Shown: positions 1-9,026 of the stretch, one piece after another
How positions within the stretch are numbered: the first letter of the stretch is position 1
How the letters are laid out: the number at the start of each line of letters is the position of its first letter
NCBI GenBank assembly: GCA_964558415.1
Contig: CAZLDI010000008.1
Location: 62,001 to 126,000, forward strand
Origin: CAZLDI01 sp964558415
Lineage (GTDB): Bacteria > Chloroflexota > Dehalococcoidia > SM23-28-2 > RBG-16-64-32
Direction: 5' to 3'
DNA: 64,000 nucleotides
The notes under the pieces: generated by a model
The model's input: only the letters and a program-made list of their open reading frames with translations
Database searches by the model: none
Told to the model about the DNA's origin: nothing
Made by a program: the position numbers and the translations under genes

Positions 1-492
1 CCGGCCGAGGCTCTGGGCGCGCCGCTCATCGAATCAGATCGCGGAGGCGACATAACGTTCCATGGCCCCGGTCAACTGGTGGCCTACGGGATCGTAGATC
101 TGCGATGCGCCGGACTGGGGATCTCTGACTACGTCTGCGCACTGGAAGAGGCGCTCATCTTGACGCTTCGTGATTACTCGATTGAGGCGGAGAGGATACC
201 GAGGCTCACCGGCGTCTGGGTCAACGGCGAAAAGATCGCCGCTATCGGAGTGCGTGTCAGCCGCCCTGGCGGTGCGTCCGGCGCCTGGGTGACGACGCAT
301 GGCGCCGCGCTCAACGTTGACGTTGACCTGGGGTGGTTCGAGCGCATCGTGCCCTGCGGCATCCCTGACCGCGGCGTGACCTCCATGGAGCGGCTCGTGG
401 GCGCCGCGCCCGTCGTGCGAGAGGTCGGCGAGCGATTTACCGCGGAGTTCGCCGTTACCCTGGGGCGCCGGACGTCTCTCTCAGCCGCCTAG
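1..492 (+). CDS. lipB: Octanoyl-[acyl-carrier-protein]:protein N-octanoyltransferase LipB (5' end missing)
   Basis: LipB moves the octanoyl group from acyl carrier protein to lipoyl domains of 2-oxoacid dehydrogenases and GcvH, the first step of lipoate synthesis in the cytoplasm. The frame is open from base 1, so the gene starts before the window. Visible family motifs are DRGGDITFHGPGQLV near the left edge, the catalytic lysine in GEKIAAIGVRV, and the acyl-accepting cysteine in IVPCGIPDRGVTSME. About 163 residues are present out of a usual 210-230. lipA is the usual partner and may lie upstream, outside the window. The identification is secure from the motifs; the start cannot be seen. Confidence 0.95.
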   Translation, partial: PAEALGAPLIESDRGGDITFHGPGQLVAYGIVDLRCAGLGISDYVCALEEALILTLRDYSIEAERIPRLTGVWVNGEKIAAIGVRVSRPGGASGAWVTTHGAALNVDVDLGWFERIVPCGIPDRGVTSMERLVGAAPVVREVGERFTAEFAVTLGRRTSLSAA

Positions 493-530
493 TCGTCGTC
501 AGCCTTTTCCCGACTGGGGCCCCGCACTTA

Positions 531-546
531 TGTGACAGCCGTCACA
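531..546. promoter_or_regulatory. CRP/FNR-family operator, perfect TGTGA-N6-TCACA
   Basis: The 16 bases read TGTGACAGCCGTCACA, an exact match to the cAMP receptor protein consensus half-sites with a 6-base spacer. It lies in the gap between lipB and the ABC operon. Its centre (538.5) is about 43 bases before the start expected from the TATAAT at 570-575, the place where a class II activator would touch RNA polymerase. The sequence match is direct; that a CRP-like protein binds here is inference. Confidence 0.6.
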
Positions 547-569
547 TATGCTCCTGTCCTGGTTCGCCA

Positions 570-575
570 TATAAT
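570..575 (+). promoter_or_regulatory. -10 hexamer (TATAAT) for the ABC transporter operon
   Basis: A perfect TATAAT lies 29 bases before the ATG of the ABC ATPase. There is no good -35 hexamer at the 17-base position, which fits a promoter that depends on an activator bound at 531-546. Confidence 0.55.
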
Positions 576-603
576 TGGGTGCGTATGTCCGGAGGGAGAG
601 ATC

Positions 604-1407
604 ATGGCTATAGCGAAACAGACGATGACTGAACAGCCCAAGGCGGCGAATGCGCCGGAGCGGATAGCGATCATCGCGGCGACGGGAGTCGTCAAGACGT
701 ACGATACCGGCAGGCTGCGGGTTGAGGCCTTGCGAGGCGTTGACCTGACGATCTACCGCGGCGAGATGGTGGCGATTATGGGCCCGTCTGGCTGTGGGAA
801 GACTACGCTGCTGAACTGCCTCTCCGGCCTCGATGTGGTGGATAGCGGGCAGATCATGATCGAGGGCGTTAACCTGGCGACGATGTCTGATAACGCCAAG
901 ACGGAGCACCGCGCGCGGCGGATGGGATTCGTATTTCAGTTCTACAACCTCCTTCCCGTGCTGACTGCGGTCGAGAACGTCGAACTGCCGCTGCTCGTGT
1001 CCGGCGTGAAGGCGCACGAAGCCCGGAGAAAAGCAATGGCGGCGCTCGACACCGTCCACCTGACTGAATGGGCGCAGCACAAGCCCGCCGAACTTTCCGG
1101 AGGCCAGCGCCAGCGAGTGACGATCGCCCGGGCGCTGGTGAACGAACCGGCGATCGTTTGGGGGGACGAGCCGACGGGAGACTTGGACAGCGCCAACGCC
1201 ACAGAGATCATGGACCTTCTCAGTGAGCTGAACCGCGCGCACAGCCAGACATTTGTGCTTGTAACGCACGACCACGGCGTGGCGCAGCGCACGGCGCGCA
1301 TCATCCGCATGCAGGACGGCCGCATCACCAGCGATCAGCGCATCATTAACCGCGAGGCCGGCATCTGGGGCGAATCCGTGGACGGCGCGGCCGCCGTCAA
1401 GGAGTAG
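604..1407 (+). CDS. ABC transporter ATP-binding protein (MacB/LolD type)
   Basis: This is the ATPase subunit that drives the large FtsX-type permease encoded next. The 268-residue product has Walker A GPSGCGKTT at about residues 60-68, a Q-loop in the FVFQFYNLLP segment, signature LSGGQRQR near 165, Walker B with DEPTGDLD, and the switch histidine in LVTHDHG. DEPTG(N/D)LD and FQFYNLLP are typical of the LolD/MacB subfamily, which works mechanically on lipoproteins, peptides or drugs rather than importing solutes. The ATG at 604 was chosen because GGAGGGAG lies just upstream; a longer reading would have no ribosome site. The permease starts three bases after the stop. The substrate cannot be told. 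Confidence 0.93.
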   Translation: MAIAKQTMTEQPKAANAPERIAIIAATGVVKTYDTGRLRVEALRGVDLTIYRGEMVAIMGPSGCGKTTLLNCLSGLDVVDSGQIMIEGVNLATMSDNAKTEHRARRMGFVFQFYNLLPVLTAVENVELPLLVSGVKAHEARRKAMAALDTVHLTEWAQHKPAELSGGQRQRVTIARALVNEPAIVWGDEPTGDLDSANATEIMDLLSELNRAHSQTFVLVTHDHGVAQRTARIIRMQDGRITSDQRIINREAGIWGESVDGAAAVKE

Positions 1408-1410
1408 GTG

Positions 1411-4400
1411 ATGAACGAAATGTTCGGCCTCTCCATGAATACAGTCATGATCGTCCTGCTGGTGCTTCTCGGTGTCACCGTAAGCACTGTGGCCCTGGTG
1501 TTCGTCCGTAACCGCATCATCTTCTTCATGGGGTTGCGAAATATCCCGCGCCGCATGGCCCAGACGGTGCTCATCATCATCGGTTTGATGCTCAGCACGG
1601 TCATTATTACCGCCGCCTTCACGACTGGTGACACCGTCGACTATAGCGTCACAAAGCAAGCGTACGATCTCTTCGGCCATGCCGACATCGTCCTGGACGG
1701 CGAGGTCGGCGGCGCGTCTCCGGGCGGTGATGACAACTCGAACATATCCGGCGAGGAGTACCAGAAGTTCCTCACGGAGGCAGACCGCGCGGACCTTGAT
1801 GGAGTGGATGGTTACACCGGTATCCTCGTCGAGTTCGTGCCGGCGATCAACCGCGACACCCAGCTCAGCGAGCCTGACGTCGGGTTCACAGGTGTTGACG
1901 CGACGCGCGTCGACGCCTTCCCCGACTTCATCGACGCTGATTCCGGCGAAATGCTGGACCTGGCACACCTCGGCGAAGGCGAAATATTCGTCAACGAGAG
2001 CGCGGCAGACGAGCTCGATGCGAGGGCCGGTCACGTGATCGATATTTACGTCCAGGGTGAAGCCCATCCGGCCACCGTGCGGGCCGTCGTCGAAGACAGG
2101 GGCATCACCGGTGCGCTGGATAGCTCGAGCCCGGAGGGCATCGTCACGAGTCTGGATACTGCTCACCAACTGTTCGGGCATGACGAAGTCACCTTCATCA
2201 TCGTGTCAGCCGACGGCGAAGTCCGGGACACCCTTTCCGTGATCCCCGGCATTGAGGCCGAATTGAACGACCTGATCGCTGAGAACCACCTAAGCATGGA
2301 GGTGAGCGACACGAAGATCGATGTCGTGGACGAAGCCGAAGAGATCGGCAACTTCATGACGACGTTCTTCCTCCTCCTCGGAATGTTCAGCATTGGCGCT
2401 GGCATCCTGCTGATCGTGATGATCTTCGTCATGCTAGCGGCAGAACGGAAGTCGGAGATGGGGATGGCTCGGGCCGTTGGCGCGAAGCGGCTTCACCTGA
2501 TCGAGATGTTTGTGGCGGAGGGCACGGCCTACAATCTGATGGCGGCTGTCGTTGGTGTGACGCTAGGGGTGCTTGTGGCCTTCGCCCTCGCCACGGCCGC
2601 CGGCTCACTCTTCGCCTCGTTCGGGCTTGTCTTCTCGCCGCACGTCACCCTCCGCACTGTACTCATTTCATACAGCCTGGGTGTCGTGCTCACATTCCTC
2701 ACGGTCACCTTCTCCTCCTGGCGTATCTCTAACCTGAACATCGTCCGCGCCATCCGCGACATCCCGGAACCCACCAACAAGCGGATGGGCTGGCGCGGCC
2801 TCACGCTTTGGCTCCTGGCGCTGGTATTCGGGGTGCTGATGATCTGGATCGGCGTTAGTGCCGACCAGGCTTTTCCCTTCGCCCTTGGCTTCAGCCTCTT
2901 GTTCTGCGGGGTCGCTGTGCTTCTCACGCACTTCGGCATGCCCGCCCGCCCGGCCTACACGGCGATGGGCATCCTTCTACTCGTTTTCTGGGGTCTCGCA
3001 GCGGGCGATCGCCTGGAACCCATTTTCGGCACGCTCGAGGGCGACGTCGAGATGTTCTTCCTCAGCGGCTTTGCGATGGTGACAGCCTCGACCTTTGTGC
3101 TGATCTACAACGCGGACGTCTTCCTTGCCGCCGTCTCGCGCGTCGGCGGCGCGTTCGGCTCCCTTCTGCCCGCGCTGCGGACGGCGGTCGCCTACCCCCT
3201 GGACAACCGCTTTCGCACGGGCATGACGCTGGCGATGATCTCCATCGTCGTCTTCGCGCTAACGATGATGTCCACGATGAACCTCAACTATGACAAGCTC
3301 TTCCTCAACGATGATTCTCGCGGCGGCTGGGACGTGCAGGTGGTCGAGAACCCCAACAACCCGCTGCCGAGCGTCGGCGAGGCGCTTCGGGAGGCCGGTT
3401 CTCCAGCCGCGAACGGGATCCGCGCTGAGGGCGCCGTCCTGATCGCCGGCTTCGATAGCGCCACCGAGGTCTACCAGAGTGATCCTCAGGACCCGTTCGC
3501 GGCCATCGAATCCGACGAATCCGTGGTTGTCAGGCACACCTGGGACGAATACCCGGTACGCGGGCTCACCGATGGCTTCATCGAGAACGGCAGTGTGCCG
3601 CTGGAGAAGATCGCCTTCGGCTACGAAGACGCCGCCGCCGTGTGGCGCGCCCTCCGGACAGAACCCGACGTCGCGATCATCGACGGCTTCCCCGTCCAGA
3701 GCGGCTTCGGACCGAGCGAGTTCACCCTCGATGGCATTCCTGTGGCCGACGACACCTACGAGGCGCCGAAGGTTGTCGTGCGTGATGCGACCTCCGGCGT
3801 TAGTCGCGAGGTCCGTATCATCGCTGTGATCGCCTTCGGCGCCAGCAGCAACTTCCTCGGCATCCACATGGGTGAGAAGGCCTTCCGCGCCGTCTTCGGC
3901 GAGCCGGAGCTTGCCATCGACTTTGTCGCGCTGACGGACCCCGGCAACGCCCGGGAGGCGGCCAAGGAGATCGAGTCAGCCCTTCTGACAGCCGGCGTGC
4001 AGGCGGACTCCCTGGAGGAGATCGCCGAGGAGGGGGTTGCGCTGCAGCGCAACTTCCTCTACCTGATGCAGGCGTTCATGGGCCTCGGCCTGCTCGTCGG
4101 CATCGCCGCTGTCGGCGTGATCGCCTTCCGCACAGTCGTCGAGCGGCGTCAGCAGATCGGCATGCTGCGGGCGATCGGTTACAAGCGGAGCACGGTTGCC
4201 CTCAGCTTCCTGCTGGAGTCCTCGTTCGTGACCCTGCTCGGGGTCTCCTCCGGCGTCGGCCTCGGCTTATGGCTCGCCTATTTCCTCGTCTCCGGCGACG
4301 ACTTTCCGGCGGAAGGCCAGGGCTTCTTCATCCCCTGGGCGCAGATCATCGCAATCGGCGTCTTCACCGTGCTGGCGTCCACGCTGATGACCTGGATCCC

Positions 4401-4452
4401 GGCCCGTCAGGCCTCCAGCGTCCCCACCGCCGAAGCCCTCCGCTACGAGTAG
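1411..4452 (+). CDS. ABC transporter permease with two FtsX domains
   Basis: This 1013-residue membrane protein pairs with the preceding ATPase. It has a MacB-like beginning, with a membrane segment near residues 10-33 and a second after the GLRNIPRRMAQT motif, then a large extracytoplasmic domain. A first FtsX core lies at about 310-440 (ERKSEMGMARAVGAKR), central membrane segments at about 460-560, a second extracytoplasmic domain, and a C-terminal FtsX core ending in ERRQQIGMLRAIGYKR and EALRYE. The duplicated layout is that of the predicted DUF214-type permeases of monoderm bacteria. A GGAG overlapping the upstream stop supports the ATG at 1411. It shares the CRP-like promoter region with the ATPase gene. 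A role in lipoprotein or peptide export is inference. Confidence 0.92.
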   Translation: MNEMFGLSMNTVMIVLLVLLGVTVSTVALVFVRNRIIFFMGLRNIPRRMAQTVLIIIGLMLSTVIITAAFTTGDTVDYSVTKQAYDLFGHADIVLDGEVGGASPGGDDNSNISGEEYQKFLTEADRADLDGVDGYTGILVEFVPAINRDTQLSEPDVGFTGVDATRVDAFPDFIDADSGEMLDLAHLGEGEIFVNESAADELDARAGHVIDIYVQGEAHPATVRAVVEDRGITGALDSSSPEGIVTSLDTAHQLFGHDEVTFIIVSADGEVRDTLSVIPGIEAELNDLIAENHLSMEVSDTKIDVVDEAEEIGNFMTTFFLLLGMFSIGAGILLIVMIFVMLAAERKSEMGMARAVGAKRLHLIEMFVAEGTAYNLMAAVVGVTLGVLVAFALATAAGSLFASFGLVFSPHVTLRTVLISYSLGVVLTFLTVTFSSWRISNLNIVRAIRDIPEPTNKRMGWRGLTLWLLALVFGVLMIWIGVSADQAFPFALGFSLLFCGVAVLLTHFGMPARPAYTAMGILLLVFWGLAAGDRLEPIFGTLEGDVEMFFLSGFAMVTASTFVLIYNADVFLAAVSRVGGAFGSLLPALRTAVAYPLDNRFRTGMTLAMISIVVFALTMMSTMNLNYDKLFLNDDSRGGWDVQVVENPNNPLPSVGEALREAGSPAANGIRAEGAVLIAGFDSATEVYQSDPQDPFAAIESDESVVVRHTWDEYPVRGLTDGFIENGSVPLEKIAFGYEDAAAVWRALRTEPDVAIIDGFPVQSGFGPSEFTLDGIPVADDTYEAPKVVVRDATSGVSREVRIIAVIAFGASSNFLGIHMGEKAFRAVFGEPELAIDFVALTDPGNAREAAKEIESALLTAGVQADSLEEIAEEGVALQRNFLYLMQAFMGLGLLVGIAAVGVIAFRTVVERRQQIGMLRAIGYKRSTVALSFLLESSFVTLLGVSSGVGLGLWLAYFLVSGDDFPAEGQGFFIPWAQIIAIGVFTVLASTLMTWIPARQASSVPTAEALRYE

Positions 4453-4499
4453 ACGCGTAGCGTGGAACACGAAGCGGCGCCTCGGCTCCTGGCTCCTGA

Positions 4500-5702
4500 C
4501 TAGGGGATCGCCCCGCCCTCCTTGAGCACCACGATCCGCTCCCAGTCGTAGCCCAGCTCCAGCAGTACCTCCTCCGTGTGCTGGCCCAGCTCCGGATGGA
4601 TGCCACGCGGCGCCCACCTGGTCTCCGAGAAATCGGCGGGGGTCGCGACCTGGCGCACCGGGCCGTCCGGCCCCGGCACGTCGACGAAGGCGCCCGCCGC
4701 CTGCACCACCGGGTCCTGGATCACCTCGTGCACCTGGTTCACCGGCGCCCACCAAACGTTGTTCGCGTCGAACGCCGCCGTCCACTCCGCGAACGGCCTC
4801 CCCGCGAAGACCGCGTCCAGTTCGTTGACCAGCGCCTCGGCGTTGCCGCGCCTGGTCTCGATATCGGCGAAGCGCTCGTCCGTCAGCAGGTCCTCCCTGG
4901 CGATGGCGCGGCAGAGGTCGCCCCAGTGCCGGTCGGCCTGGAGGAGCAGCAACCAGAACCAGCGGCCGTCACCGGACTTGTAGCAGTTGATGATCGGGTT
5001 GACGGCGTGGTAGCGGTCGTACGGCATCACCGGCATGCCCAGGCGCAGCGAAAGCATCAGGTCCCAGCCGCCCATGTAGACGCCGGTGCGCACCAGCGGC
5101 ACAGAGACCCGCTGCCCCCGGCCCGTCTGCTCGCGCGAGTAGAGCGCCGCGCAGAGGGCGCCGGCCAGCGCCATGCCCGTCATGTGGTCGCCCATCCCGC
5201 CGCGCTGCTGCGTGATCGGCTGCCCCGGCGCCGTGAGCGCCGCGCCGACCCCAGCCTGCGACCAGAACGCCCCGACGTCGTACGCCGCCGTGTCCCGCGC
5301 GCCGCTGTCCGGCCCGTAGCCGGTGACCTGCCCGTAGACCAGACGCGGGAAGCGCTCGTGCAGGTCGCTGTATGAGAGGCCGAACTCGTCCAGCACCCGC
5401 GGCCGCATGTTCGTGATGAAGACGTCAGCATCGGCGATGAGCTGGTAGGCGATCTCGCGCGCCTCCGCCGTCTCCAGATTGAGCGCGATGCCGCGCTTGC
5501 CCCGGTTGTCCAGCTCGAACGGCGGGTTCAGCGGCGCCGAAGTCCCCGTCAGCGAGGCGAACAGGCCGCGGAACGGGTCCCCGTTCGGCGGCTCGATCTT
5601 GATCACGTCCGCCCCCCAGTCGCAGAGCATGCCTGCGGCGCACGGCCCCGCGACCCAGAGACCGAGTTCGACGACTTTGGCGCCTGTTAGTGGACCGGGC
5701 AT
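4500..5702 (-). CDS. CaiB/BaiF-family (class III) CoA-transferase
   Basis: Class III CoA-transferases move CoA between carboxylic acids through an aspartyl-CoA thioester. The 400-residue product starts with the family pattern VVELGLWVAGPCAAG and the WGADVIKIEPPNGDP loop. The catalytic aspartate is likely the one in GMGDHMTG, and the fold continues with SREQTGRGQRV and the C-terminal HPELGQHTEEVL. Length is normal. Its ATG overlaps the stop of the preceding minus-strand gene as ATGA, which suggests translational coupling. It converges on the ABC operon with a 47-base gap. The acid it acts on (carnitine-, succinate- or aromatic-type) cannot be told from sequence. Confidence 0.93.
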   Translation of the reverse strand: MPGPLTGAKVVELGLWVAGPCAAGMLCDWGADVIKIEPPNGDPFRGLFASLTGTSAPLNPPFELDNRGKRGIALNLETAEAREIAYQLIADADVFITNMRPRVLDEFGLSYSDLHERFPRLVYGQVTGYGPDSGARDTAAYDVGAFWSQAGVGAALTAPGQPITQQRGGMGDHMTGMALAGALCAALYSREQTGRGQRVSVPLVRTGVYMGGWDLMLSLRLGMPVMPYDRYHAVNPIINCYKSGDGRWFWLLLLQADRHWGDLCRAIAREDLLTDERFADIETRRGNAEALVNELDAVFAGRPFAEWTAAFDANNVWWAPVNQVHEVIQDPVVQAAGAFVDVPGPDGPVRQVATPADFSETRWAPRGIHPELGQHTEEVLLELGYDWERIVVLKEGGAIP

Positions 5703-6379
5703 CAGCCGCTTCCCTCCCCGCCGCCCCGACGCATCCTCGCTATGTACAGCCCACCAGCCCCAAGCAGCATCAGGCCCATTGCGACGGAGGCGGGATGAGC
5801 GAGAGACGCCTGGTCTACAGGGGCGTCAACCAGACGGACGTAACCACCTACGGGGTTCGGCCCCGGACCCATGGCGATAGACTCCGACCACTCGACAATG
5901 ATGCGCGAAAACTGCACGTAGCTGCCCCCGATACTCACTTGAGACTGCCCTTGTAGGGTGTACTCGTGCTCTCCAACTGGAAATGTTAACGGGCCAGACC
6001 GAAGTCGACGTCGATCAGGGCCGTTAGGCGCACCCGTCGCGCACAGCGTGCTTCCCTGGATGTCACTATGCGTAGTCAGGTTGAACAAGCGAACGCAGGT
6101 AGTTTGGTCTGCTCCCAGGTCAATGATGACCTCCAAGCGAAGGGCCGAGGATGAGGGATAATCGGCAGCGTCAAACGCTATCCACGGCGTCAACGTTGGG
6201 GGTACGTAGTTGAAAGTCGGGTCATTCGCGGCCCCAGCAGCGCCCAGCGCGATCTGGTCCTCGCGCTGTTGAGTTGACACCGCATAGATCATTTGGCCTG
6301 GGTCATCGAGCCAAAGACCCGCCAGCAGAGCCACCCCCGCCACTGCTCCGAACAATCCCGCGAATGTGAGCCATCGCAT
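5702..6379 (-). CDS. Hypothetical membrane-anchored extracytoplasmic protein
   Basis: I do not recognise this 225-residue protein. It has an N-terminal hydrophobic segment (residues 4-24) that could be a signal peptide, an extracytoplasmic region of about 160 residues rich in Thr, Ser and Asp with two cysteines near the middle, and a C-terminal membrane helix followed by RMRRGGG, a positive-inside stop-transfer end. This is a plausible type I surface protein. A GGGGGTG ribosome site lies 7 bases before the ATG. It is translationally coupled to the CoA-transferase by an ATGA overlap, although the two have no obvious shared job. Base composition is a little less GC-rich than its neighbours. Confidence 0.6.
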   Translation of the reverse strand: MRWLTFAGLFGAVAGVALLAGLWLDDPGQMIYAVSTQQREDQIALGAAGAANDPTFNYVPPTLTPWIAFDAADYPSSSALRLEVIIDLGADQTTCVRLFNLTTHSDIQGSTLCATGAPNGPDRRRLRSGPLTFPVGEHEYTLQGQSQVSIGGSYVQFSRIIVEWSESIAMGPGPNPVGGYVRLVDAPVDQASLAHPASVAMGLMLLGAGGLYIARMRRGGGEGSG

Positions 6380-6450
6380 GACAGCACCCCCTATCGAAAA
6401 AGTGACTCGATTATAGCTCCCACGTTGTTGTGCCTCGACGTTGGTTAGAG

Positions 6451-7365
6451 CTAGGACGCGCGGACCCGCGCAACCTCGGGTTCGATCAGTTGGAACAGCC
6501 CATCCTCCAACTGCTCGATTAGTTTATCCGTGATGAGCGAGTCATCGTCGCGATGAAACAGACGGTGGCGCGCTCGATTGGCCCTTTTGAATAGAGTCTC
6601 TAGGGAGTCAACTCGGGCTCGGGATAAAACTGGGTGACCGCCAGTACCACTTCGGAGGTGAGCGAGGTAGGCGAGGATCCTCGTTAGATCCTGCGCGCTT
6701 TCTGGCTGCCCGAATCGGACCAGCGCAATGAGGGCAAACCAAAGGTGCGCGAACGCATCGACACGGACCGGAGAGGCGCGAGCCAGTTGCATCCATTCGA
6801 GGGCGCGGGTTACATGGTGCGGTACGGCAAGAATTTTCATTGCCGTCAAGTCGAGACCGATCTCGCTCAGTTGCGATGCCTGTTTCGGCTCGCGGGCCTC
6901 GATATGAAGTCCAACCGCGCCCAAACCAGTCTTGCCTTTCTGAAGTGTTACGACGCCTTCCCAGATGGTGTCGGACAGCATGATCGGGGGGTAATGGTGG
7001 CGCAACATCGCGAGCAACGCGCGGACGGCCGGCCGGCCAGTATCACGGGCTCGATTCGGCGTTTGCTCCTTGACCAGCACCACCGCGAAGGCGCAGTACC
7101 GGGCGACACCGCGCCATGACAGACGTCCCGTGGGTGTGTCGTTTGTGGGCAACTTCACGTCCCCCGGGACGCAGAGCCGCAATTCCCAGTCGAAGCCTGG
7201 CACTTGCACACTTTCCGACCAAGCTTTGTCAACCACGCCGACTAGCATTCCCCAGTGAATCGGCGTTGGGAGACCAGGGTACTTGTCGTCGAGGTCAGAA
7301 TCCAGAAGGTCGAGATGGAACGGCAGTTCTCGCAGGGTCAATCTGTTCCCGATCGGTGGCGTCAT
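6451..7365 (-). CDS. Hypothetical protein with a HEPN-like C-terminal region
   Basis: The 304-residue product has no recognised N-terminal domain. The C-terminal third (about 205-300) is all-helical in character and contains AHLWFALIAL, resembling the first helix of Apea-like HEPN domains, and later RARHRLFHRDDD, which carries the R-x4-H motif used as the active site in HEPN ribonucleases. HEPN proteins are common in toxin-antitoxin and anti-phage systems. The gene lies among poorly conserved genes and has somewhat lower GC than the flanking core genes. The motif is seen; the family assignment is tentative, and no partner nucleotidyltransferase or nuclease is adjacent. Confidence 0.55.
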   Translation of the reverse strand: MTPPIGNRLTLRELPFHLDLLDSDLDDKYPGLPTPIHWGMLVGVVDKAWSESVQVPGFDWELRLCVPGDVKLPTNDTPTGRLSWRGVARYCAFAVVLVKEQTPNRARDTGRPAVRALLAMLRHHYPPIMLSDTIWEGVVTLQKGKTGLGAVGLHIEAREPKQASQLSEIGLDLTAMKILAVPHHVTRALEWMQLARASPVRVDAFAHLWFALIALVRFGQPESAQDLTRILAYLAHLRSGTGGHPVLSRARVDSLETLFKRANRARHRLFHRDDDSLITDKLIEQLEDGLFQLIEPEVARVRAS

Positions 7366-7575
7366 GGCGCTACTGGCTCGGAAATGTTGTCACCCGGTAC
7401 CCTGAAGCATCCTATTGTGTGTCCGGCGAACGAGCGCTCCCGCGTCGCCTTCACGATCTAACCAGCCCGTCGTGGCGATCCACAGGAGTGTGTATCACGC
7501 CACGTTACGACGTGGTGAACGAGACGCGTACAATTGTGTCATCAATGGCCTGGGCAGGATAGGGAGGGGCCACGA

Positions 7576-7815
7576 ATGCCTTGTGAAGAATTGAGGACAA
7601 TCGAAAGACAGGCCCGTGCGCGATGGTCAGAGGCAGCTCAAGACTATGACAGTCTTGCCGCACCCCTGCAAGGAACGACCGTCGTGATGACAGAGAATGA
7701 AGTGCAAGCTATCCAGGACGCCGCGGATCGGGCAACCGCGACTCACAACGCCTGGATCGAAGCTCTCAAGCCGTGGATCGCGTGCATGAGGCAGATTCTC
7801 GCAGCTAATCCGTAG
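7576..7815 (+). CDS. Small hypothetical protein (79 aa)
   Basis: This small acidic-to-neutral protein is predicted to be mostly helical and carries a few Trp and Cys residues. I see no family motif. The ATG at 7576 is preceded by GGGAGGGG at a good distance, and a TACAAT hexamer at 7529-7534 could be its promoter. It diverges from the HEPN-like gene; the 210-base gap between them holds no other feature that I can see. Confidence 0.5.
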   Translation: MPCEELRTIERQARARWSEAAQDYDSLAAPLQGTTVVMTENEVQAIQDAADRATATHNAWIEALKPWIACMRQILAANP

Positions 7816-7887
7816 GGCGGTCCGCAGCGCCCGACCAGCAGGCTCAATCCCGCGCTGCCCCTCGGCGCGGATGAATCATCGCGGGGA

Positions 7888-8712
7888 TCAGACGCTCACC
7901 GTCAATTTGCTCTCAAGGAAGGCGGCGAGGCCCCGCGCCATGTCTTGCGGGTTCTGGACTTGCAGCAGGTGGTCTGCCCTGGGGAGGACGAAAGGCTTCG
8001 CCTGAGGGAACCATTTCAGCAGGAGATGGTGCCCTTCGCTGAAACCGACCCAACCGGCGTCGCTATCTGATCCGAGGACCGCGAGGACCGGTTGTCCGAT
8101 GCCTGTGGCATCTTCCTGGGTGAACGTCCACTCCTGGAGCGCCGGCAACTCTACGTCGAAAAAGGTATCCGCATCCGCCACGGCTAGCTCGAACGCTCCC
8201 GGCAGCACGCTATCCAGCATAGCTCGATAGGCCGGACCGCTGACAGCCGCCAGGAAGGCATCGACCGCCGCGGTCTTGTCCCCCCGCTCGTACGTCTCAA
8301 TGACCGACTCCAGCTGTTCGAAGATGATCGGCCTGCTCGGCACGTCAAGCAACGCCGGCTCTAGCAAAGAGAGGGAACGGACTATTTCAGGAGCGTCTAA
8401 GGCAAGCTGGAGAGCGATAGCGCCTCCGTAGGAATGTCCGACCAGGTGCGCTCGCTGGACGCCGAGCTTCCGCAGAAGACCCAGGCAGTCGGCAGCCTGA
8501 CCCGAAATGCTCAGCGGACCGGCATGCCGGCTGCTGCCCGCGAATCCGCGCCGGTGATAGCGGATCAGACTGAAGTGGTCCTTGAGGGCCGGTTCTGTCA
8601 TCAGAGGCGCGAAGGCGTCTGCTAATACGGACCCATGTATGAACACGACTGGGTCTCCTGAGCCCACCACCTCGTACTCCAACGTTACTCCGTCGATGTC
8701 TGCACGTTCCAT
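7888..8712 (-). CDS. Alpha/beta-fold hydrolase
   Basis: This is a 274-residue single-domain alpha/beta hydrolase. The oxyanion-hole loop is FIHGSVLAD, the nucleophile elbow is LVGHSYGGA with serine as nucleophile, and the late histidine is in PRADHLLQVQNP. The order and length match the esterase/haloperoxidase-like branch (Abhydrolase_1/6). It lacks a signal peptide, so it is cytoplasmic. The ATG at 8712 follows AAGGAGG. Substrate unknown. Confidence 0.85.
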   Translation of the reverse strand: MERADIDGVTLEYEVVGSGDPVVFIHGSVLADAFAPLMTEPALKDHFSLIRYHRRGFAGSSRHAGPLSISGQAADCLGLLRKLGVQRAHLVGHSYGGAIALQLALDAPEIVRSLSLLEPALLDVPSRPIIFEQLESVIETYERGDKTAAVDAFLAAVSGPAYRAMLDSVLPGAFELAVADADTFFDVELPALQEWTFTQEDATGIGQPVLAVLGSDSDAGWVGFSEGHHLLLKWFPQAKPFVLPRADHLLQVQNPQDMARGLAAFLESKLTVSV

Positions 8713-8839
8713 TGTTGAACCTCCTTCCGTCGTCCTGTCGGCTATGTGGGGGGATTATACATCGCCGGGGGAACTGAGTAGTGACTGCTGGGATTGATGG
8801 TTAGCCCAGCACCATCGTGAGGTTTCGTATCTAGATATC

Positions 8840-8914
8840 TGGTGCCGGGGGGCAGATTTGAACTGCCGACACCGCGGTTTTCAGCCGCGTGCTCTACCCC
8901 TGAGCTACCCCGGC
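8840..8914 (-). tRNA. tRNA-Phe (GAA)
   Basis: The minus strand folds as a full cloverleaf: acceptor GCCGGGG/CCCCGGC, D arm GCTC...GAGC, anticodon arm CGCGG-CTGAAAA-CCGCG with anticodon GAA, and a T arm around GTTCAAATC. The discriminator base A is followed by an encoded CCA (bases 8842-8840). Confidence 0.95.
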
Positions 8915-9026
8915 ACCAAGCTTCAATGATAGCAAACGGCGGGAACAGCGAACCATAGACACTGCTGAGCGTGGCCTGTTGATACAATGCCTCCCGAACG
9001 CGAGACCAGCTCGCGAGGAGGCGCGC

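Noticed and set aside
499..2181. 560-residue minus-strand frame over the ABC operon
   Set aside because: It is antisense to two well-supported genes and rich in His, Arg and Asp, as expected for the complement of GC-rich coding sequence.
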